From an uncultured Pseudogracilibacillus sp. (GTDB taxonomy: Bacteria > Bacillota > Bacilli > Bacillales > Amphibacillaceae), in NCBI GenBank assembly GCA_937974845.1, contig CALJVC010000085.1, positions 1 through 6,817 on the forward strand: a stretch of 6,817 nt of DNA, given 5' to 3'. Both the position numbers and the translations under genes were made by a program. Below the pieces are notes generated by a model. The model was not told where the DNA came from. It made no database searches and saw only the letters and a program-made list of their open reading frames with translations. Positions 6,126-6,817 of this stretch are shown here, piece by piece (position 1 is the first letter of the stretch; each line of letters begins with the position of its first letter).

Positions 6126-6785
6126 TTATTTATCTCCATGTATTAATAAACTTTTATCAATGATCAGTTCTGCATCCGTTGCAAAAACAATCTCCTCTAC
6201 TGAATATCCGTTTAACGTTTCAACTAATTTTAACCCTTGATTTGTTACATCAATTACGGCTCTTTCGGTAATAATACGATCAACTACTCCTTCGCCAGTT
6301 AAGGGTAAAGAACATTCTTTTAAGATTTTTGGTTCACCGTTACGTGTTACATGTTCCATGATTACTATTACTTGTTTCGCACCATGGACTAAGTCCATTG
6401 CTCCTCCCATACCTTTAACCATTTTCCCTGGAATCATCCAATTTGCTAAGTCACCCTTTTCGGATACTTGCATTCCTCCTAGGATAGCTAAATCTATATG
6501 TCCCCCTCTAATCATTGCAAAGGCTTCGGCATTGCTAAAAAAGCTCGCTCCAGGAATGGATGTAACCGTTTCCTTTCCTGCGTTAATTAAATCGGGATCA
6601 ACTTCCTCCTTCTTCGGATAAGGACCAATCCCTAACAAACCATTTTCAGATTGTAAAACAACTTCTTTATCCTTTGATATATAATTTGCAATCATTGTCG
6701 GCATACCAATCCCTAAATTAACATAATACCCATCCTTTATTTCCTTTTCAGCCCGACGAGCGATGGCTTCACGTATATTTTTCAT
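6126..6785 (-). CDS. scoB: 3-oxoacid (acetoacetate/short-chain fatty acid) CoA-transferase subunit B
   Basis: This 219-residue beta subunit of a family I CoA-transferase moves CoA between acyl-CoA and a free acid such as acetoacetate, in a complex with subunit A. Visible signs are the NLGIGMPT segment (23-30), the S-E-N-G motif with catalytic Glu47 followed by LLGIGPYP, INAGKETVT, and the AMIRGGHIDLAILGGMQVS and DLANWMIPGKMVKGMGGAM stretches. These closely resemble Bacillus ScoB and E. coli AtoA (each about 216 residues). ATG 6785 is preferred, 9 nt from AAAGGAGG at 6795-6802; GTG 6788 at 6 nt is an alternative. AtoE downstream favours acetoacetate/butyrate over beta-ketoadipate (PcaJ) as substrate. 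Subunit A is expected just beyond the right edge; only 15 bases upstream of the ribosome binding site are visible, so this is inference. Confidence 0.94.
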   Translation of the reverse strand: MKNIREAIARRAEKEIKDGYYVNLGIGMPTMIANYISKDKEVVLQSENGLLGIGPYPKKEEVDPDLINAGKETVTSIPGASFFSNAEAFAMIRGGHIDLAILGGMQVSEKGDLANWMIPGKMVKGMGGAMDLVHGAKQVIVIMEHVTRNGEPKILKECSLPLTGEGVVDRIITERAVIDVTNQGLKLVETLNGYSVEEIVFATDAELIIDKSLLIHGDK

Positions 6786-6817
6786 CACACAATACCTCCT
6801 TTAACTTTTATTCCACT

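Noticed and set aside
6808..6817. Possible last codons of CoA-transferase subunit A (GTG GAA TAA on the minus strand)
   Set aside because: A stop occurs in each frame within this short edge, including a TGA overlapping the subunit B start, so the frame cannot be chosen. The gene's presence upstream is only inferred from family context.

Overview
The window looks like chromosome of a low-GC Gram-positive bacterium (Bacillota, probably Bacillales). The evidence is strong AGGAGG-type ribosome binding sites, sigma-A promoters, intrinsic terminators, a T-box leader, and proteins resembling Bacillus-type families. Species cannot be named from sequence alone. No phage, transposase, CRISPR or tRNA/rRNA gene is visible.

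Layout. Positions 1-220 hold a GC-rich non-coding tandem repeat of 52-bp monomers paired into 104-bp dimers. It runs off the left edge and is followed by a terminator hairpin (246-293). Next come two minus-strand, apparently single-gene units. The first is a FrnE-like DsbA-superfamily protein (373-1086) whose active-site motif is S-P-I-C rather than C-x-x-C. The second is a type 2 isopentenyl-diphosphate isomerase (1229-2281) with its own terminator. A divergent intergenic region (2282-2864) carries a strong sigma-A promoter and a complete T-box riboswitch with a CUC (Leu) specifier and terminator. It controls plus-strand leuA (2865-4436). A terminator-like hairpin separates leuA from the convergent minus-strand genes: an AtoE-type short-chain fatty acid transporter (4640-5962) and, upstream of it, 3-oxoacid CoA-transferase subunit B (6126-6785). 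Subunit A is probably just outside the right edge.

How the genes work together. leuA makes the first committed step of leucine synthesis and is switched by uncharged tRNA-Leu. The CoA-transferase and AtoE form a plausible module for taking up and activating acetoacetate or short-chain fatty acids. The isomerase interconverts IPP and DMAPP for isoprenoids. These modules are neighbours rather than one pathway.

Most notable: the 52-bp repeat keeps a five-pair hairpin in all four copies with compensating and wobble changes when read on the minus strand; the thioredoxin-fold protein lacks the first catalytic cysteine but keeps a C-terminal C-x4-C; and leuA stands alone under its own leucine T-box and looks, from memory, unlike the usual Bacillus LeuA. 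I see no convincing new multi-gene system.
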